Part shown: positions 61,347 through 64,000 of the stretch, in pieces
Layout: each line of letters starts with the position of its first letter
How positions within the stretch are numbered: the first letter of the stretch is position 1
Assembly: GCA_034401795.1 (NCBI GenBank)
Contig: CM067370.1
Span: 98,836,164-98,900,163 of the forward strand
From: Chaetoderma sp. LZ-2023a
Taxonomy: Eukaryota; Mollusca; Caudofoveata; Chaetodermatida; Chaetodermatidae
Reading direction: 5' to 3'
DNA: 64,000 nt
Position numbers and translations under genes: made by a program
Notes under the pieces: model-generated
The model's database searches: none
Told to the model about the DNA's origin: nothing
Seen by the model: only the letters and a program-made list of their open reading frames with translations

Positions 61347-64000
61347 GTATGTTTCTGGTCATGTGCATTTTGAAACTTGTCATGTCAAGAAAGTGTACAT
61401 TTCTAGTCTCACAGTTGGAGCTTATTGTCCGCGAATTAAATGTTTGTTCACCCATATTTAGCATTTTGTTCTCATTACCTTTGGTAATTTGTTGTACATT
61501 TCTGGTGAGCAAATGTACACTTATCTATACAGATTTCTTGCATTTTTGATTTCTGATAACATTTGATTTAAATGCATCTTTTAGCCGTGATTGTTTTCCT
61601 GTGGCATCAGTCAATCTGATTCACATCTTATTTTGTTTTATTTGTGCTTATTGTTTCCGTTTTCTTGTTCACTTATTCTTTTTCACAATTATCCTTTTCA
61701 TAAACAGCCCGATATATAATCACTTATAATATAACATGAGGTTAGTAATCAACTAACAGTTGATTTAAATGTAATTTGCAAGAATTCCACAAAGATCTTA
61801 ACAAATGTATTAGTTTTGTGATTTTCCATATTTGTGTTTGTTCATAATAGCCATTGCCCTCCATACTGATTCTCACCTATCTTAGCTAGCTATAGAATTG
61901 GAATGAATTTTGATCATCTGAATGTCTGAACCGTGGTTGTGAAACAGCCTTTGAAAGTTGCCTTTCACTTGTGGAGTTACCAAATGAAAACATCTTCAAT
62001 ACTTACTCGTAAGCAAATTTCAGTTACTATGAAATTATTCTCTCACCACTATCCAACATTTCAGGTTATATAATAAGCAAGAATAGGCCATGGCAAAATT
62101 TAGTGCTACCTTAGTAAACTCTTTCAAATTTCGCTGAGATGGTTGTCCAGCTTTCTCCAGATTTGAATCTTGAATCCTCACAAAAGATTTGTGGCTTTTA
62201 TCTGTAACTTTTGTCTCTATTTCATCATCGTCTCATTGGAAGTTTGATTCCCTATGTTGGGCTTTGGTAGTGTAAGCGAAAATTCCACCCGCTATTGTTC
62301 ATAAGGAGCATTCTGGGCTGCTTAGTTCCAGAATATATACATCGGGGGGAAAATATGTGTTCAGTTTGTAGAAGTGTACCATCTATCTATCTCCTTCAAG
62401 GTTAAAGTTGTGTAGCAACTTTGCTATGACCTTGCTTCACTGTGATAAACTGAATAGTGGTTTGAATTTCAGCACAGATTTTCAGCACTCCCCGTACTAA
62501 CTCTGTCAAGGTTCTTCACAGAATGTTAGGCTAGACTGTTTCTGTCTTATTGTTCCATTTTCCCACATGCTTTGTTTTCGACTCATTCAATGCCTTACTT
62601 ACCATCAGCTGTTATAGCTGTGCCCATTTTGTTCTCCGTTAACATCCCCACAATCAGCGATGTAATTCACACCTAAAGATTGTCTACTTAAGCGTATCCA
62701 GAATTGAAAGTGTGATTTCTACTTAGTGACAAGTGGCATTCCACATACCAGTACCGTATTTACCCACAATTTATGCTATCCCTAAATGCCACCACTTTCA
62801 CTTGTCTCAACCAATGCCACTCTCATCTTGATTCATTACAAGCTCATTAACCTTCCTGGTATTGCACTGTAATGGGAAATTACAAGCCCTCGGATACCAA
62901 GAAATGGCTATATCCTAATATATTCAGTAGCGCTATCAACGAACCAGTTTTGGATTTACTCTTTAGTAACGAAACTGAACCTGTTTGTCAAATTTATGGG
63001 AAAAGGTTAACCTATTGAATGTATGGGTGCACAAAATGTCAATATATAATGATTGGATCAATATGTAGTCACATGTTTATCTGATGATAAATAAAAAAGA
63101 GAAAATCATGAACAATTTACAGTGACAATTTTTGTCCATCCTCCAGCATATATCCCACTATGTATGAAAGATCCGTCGTCATGCGGGCAAGACAAACCGT
63201 TGACAAGGCAATGCTTAAAATCATATTTATTGCATCACTATTATATCGATGCCTACATGGAGGAGGTTCAGCACAAACAAAATTAGACATTCTGTGTGCT
63301 ATTTCCTATCTGTAACCACAACCACCACCACTGGTCACTACAACCATCACCTCTAATCACACCCACCACTAGTCACCATCATAACTATAGCTACAACCAC
63401 CACCACTAGGCATACCACCATTAATCACCGCCACCATCCATAGTCACAACCACCAATAAACCACCGTGACTACCATTAGTCATCATCTCGATTAGGCTGT
63501 CAACCGAACCATCATCACCGCCATCACTAGTTATGACTGTCCACCCCACAAGGCAACCCAACTACCACCAATACTGATCATGACCACAATGGCACCACAA
63601 GTCACCACCATTCATCTCCATCACCCTCACACCACTACTCGCTATGACTTTGTCACTAGGTCAACCACGAGTCACCAGTCACCCTCTCCCAGACCTCCAC
63701 ACCAACTGATATTGTTCCCTCATCTCACTGGGCAGTCCAGAAGTCTAAATTAAGCTGCATGCTTATGCAGTACATTTAGACCTCTCTCTTGTCTCGACCC
63801 ATTCATGTGTTGATTGAGTTCAGTATTTCCAGATATATAATCAACATGGCATGGAATTGAAACCACAACCGGCGAAAGCGCCAATAGTTCATAAATCGTT
63901 GAAAGTTTTCTGATAGACTAATTATTACGCCTAAAATTATATGGTTTCGGTATGAAAAAAAATTCTTCCATGGATGTATAATAGCGACGCAATAAATAAT
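61347..64000. other. Intron, no exon found to window end
   Basis: I looked for an exon entering in phase 1 with troponin T-binding or inhibitory-region sequence and saw none. The part 62100-62900 is less AT-rich and may hold a dispersed repeat. Confidence 0.55.
63305..63690. repeat. Degenerate CAC/ACC repeat region
   Basis: Long stretch dominated by CCACCA, TCACCA and ACTAGTCACC phrases (for example CACAACCACCACCACTGGTC). Strong strand bias: C and A on +, few G. Imperfect, so old. Confidence 0.88.

Noticed and set aside
60081..60103. Microexon-like GAAGAAAATGAGGCATATTACAG before GTCAGT
   Set aside because: Phase 0 in, phase 2 out, which does not connect exon O or P to exon Q.
5880..60830. 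Regularly recurring repeats as a CRISPR-like array
   Set aside because: The repeats are scattered hundreds to thousands of bases apart, palindromic and TTAA-bounded in a eukaryotic gene; they are transposable elements.
62470..62510. Possible next exon after Q (acceptor AATTTCAG at about 62472)
   Set aside because: Translation in the required phase shows no troponin T-binding or inhibitory sequence, and the donor GTTCTT is poor.

Overview
The window looks like a piece of animal genome, most likely from a bivalve or other mollusc. Three things suggest this: AT-rich DNA with kilobase introns and GT-AG splice sites; a gene whose recognisable part matches molluscan troponin I; and repeats that, from memory, are typical of mollusc genomes (a short interspersed element beginning CCCTGTAGGTGGGGC, and an element with an AGCTCACCTGGCC hairpin end). 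No bacterial or viral gene is seen.

One gene can be supported. It lies on the + strand and is incomplete. I find sixteen exons between 15231 and 61346, plus one possible alternative first exon. The diagnostic troponin I exons are 49393-49482 (LGGLSPEKKKFLK) and 61223-61346 (IMQKAAEDL). All introns from 15301 to the one before 53504/61223 are phase 0, so the 13 exons between 17518 and 49482 are symmetrical and any of them can be skipped without a frameshift. Together they could place about 1,330 residues in front of the troponin core. That is far beyond classical troponin I (roughly 180-300 residues). Two exons are giants: 32834-34570 (579 codons, with a long charged helix) and 45176-46390 (405 codons, no recognised family). 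The last two exons, 53504-53663 and 61223-61346, share phase (0 in, 1 out) and a related C-terminal end. They must be mutually exclusive, because using both or neither breaks the frame. The rest of troponin I (inhibitory region, C-terminal actin and TnC sites) lies beyond 64000. The start codon and promoter are not firmly located.

Layout: 1-15230 is upstream or 5' intronic DNA with a dimeric dispersed element, three minisatellites (30, 42 and 33 bp units), a SINE inside a 90 bp duplication, and a weak candidate first exon near 4.3-5.0 kb. 15231-29066 holds short N-terminal exons, then a 77-codon Glu/Arg exon. 32834-49482 holds the two giant exons and seven short ones. 49483-64000 is mainly intron around the two alternative core exons.

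The introns are packed with short foldback elements. I see about 37 copies of one palindrome (family A), about 25 of a second (family B, two subtypes), two full copies of a third (D) and four of a longer fourth (C). A, B and D are typically bounded by TTAA, and many A and B2 copies start CCCTTT and end AAAGGG, which suggests non-autonomous piggyBac-like elements. Several lie within tens of bases of splice sites, so hairpins in the pre-mRNA could affect which cassettes are used. All coordinates of repeats are read by eye and are good to about 10-20 bases unless stated.
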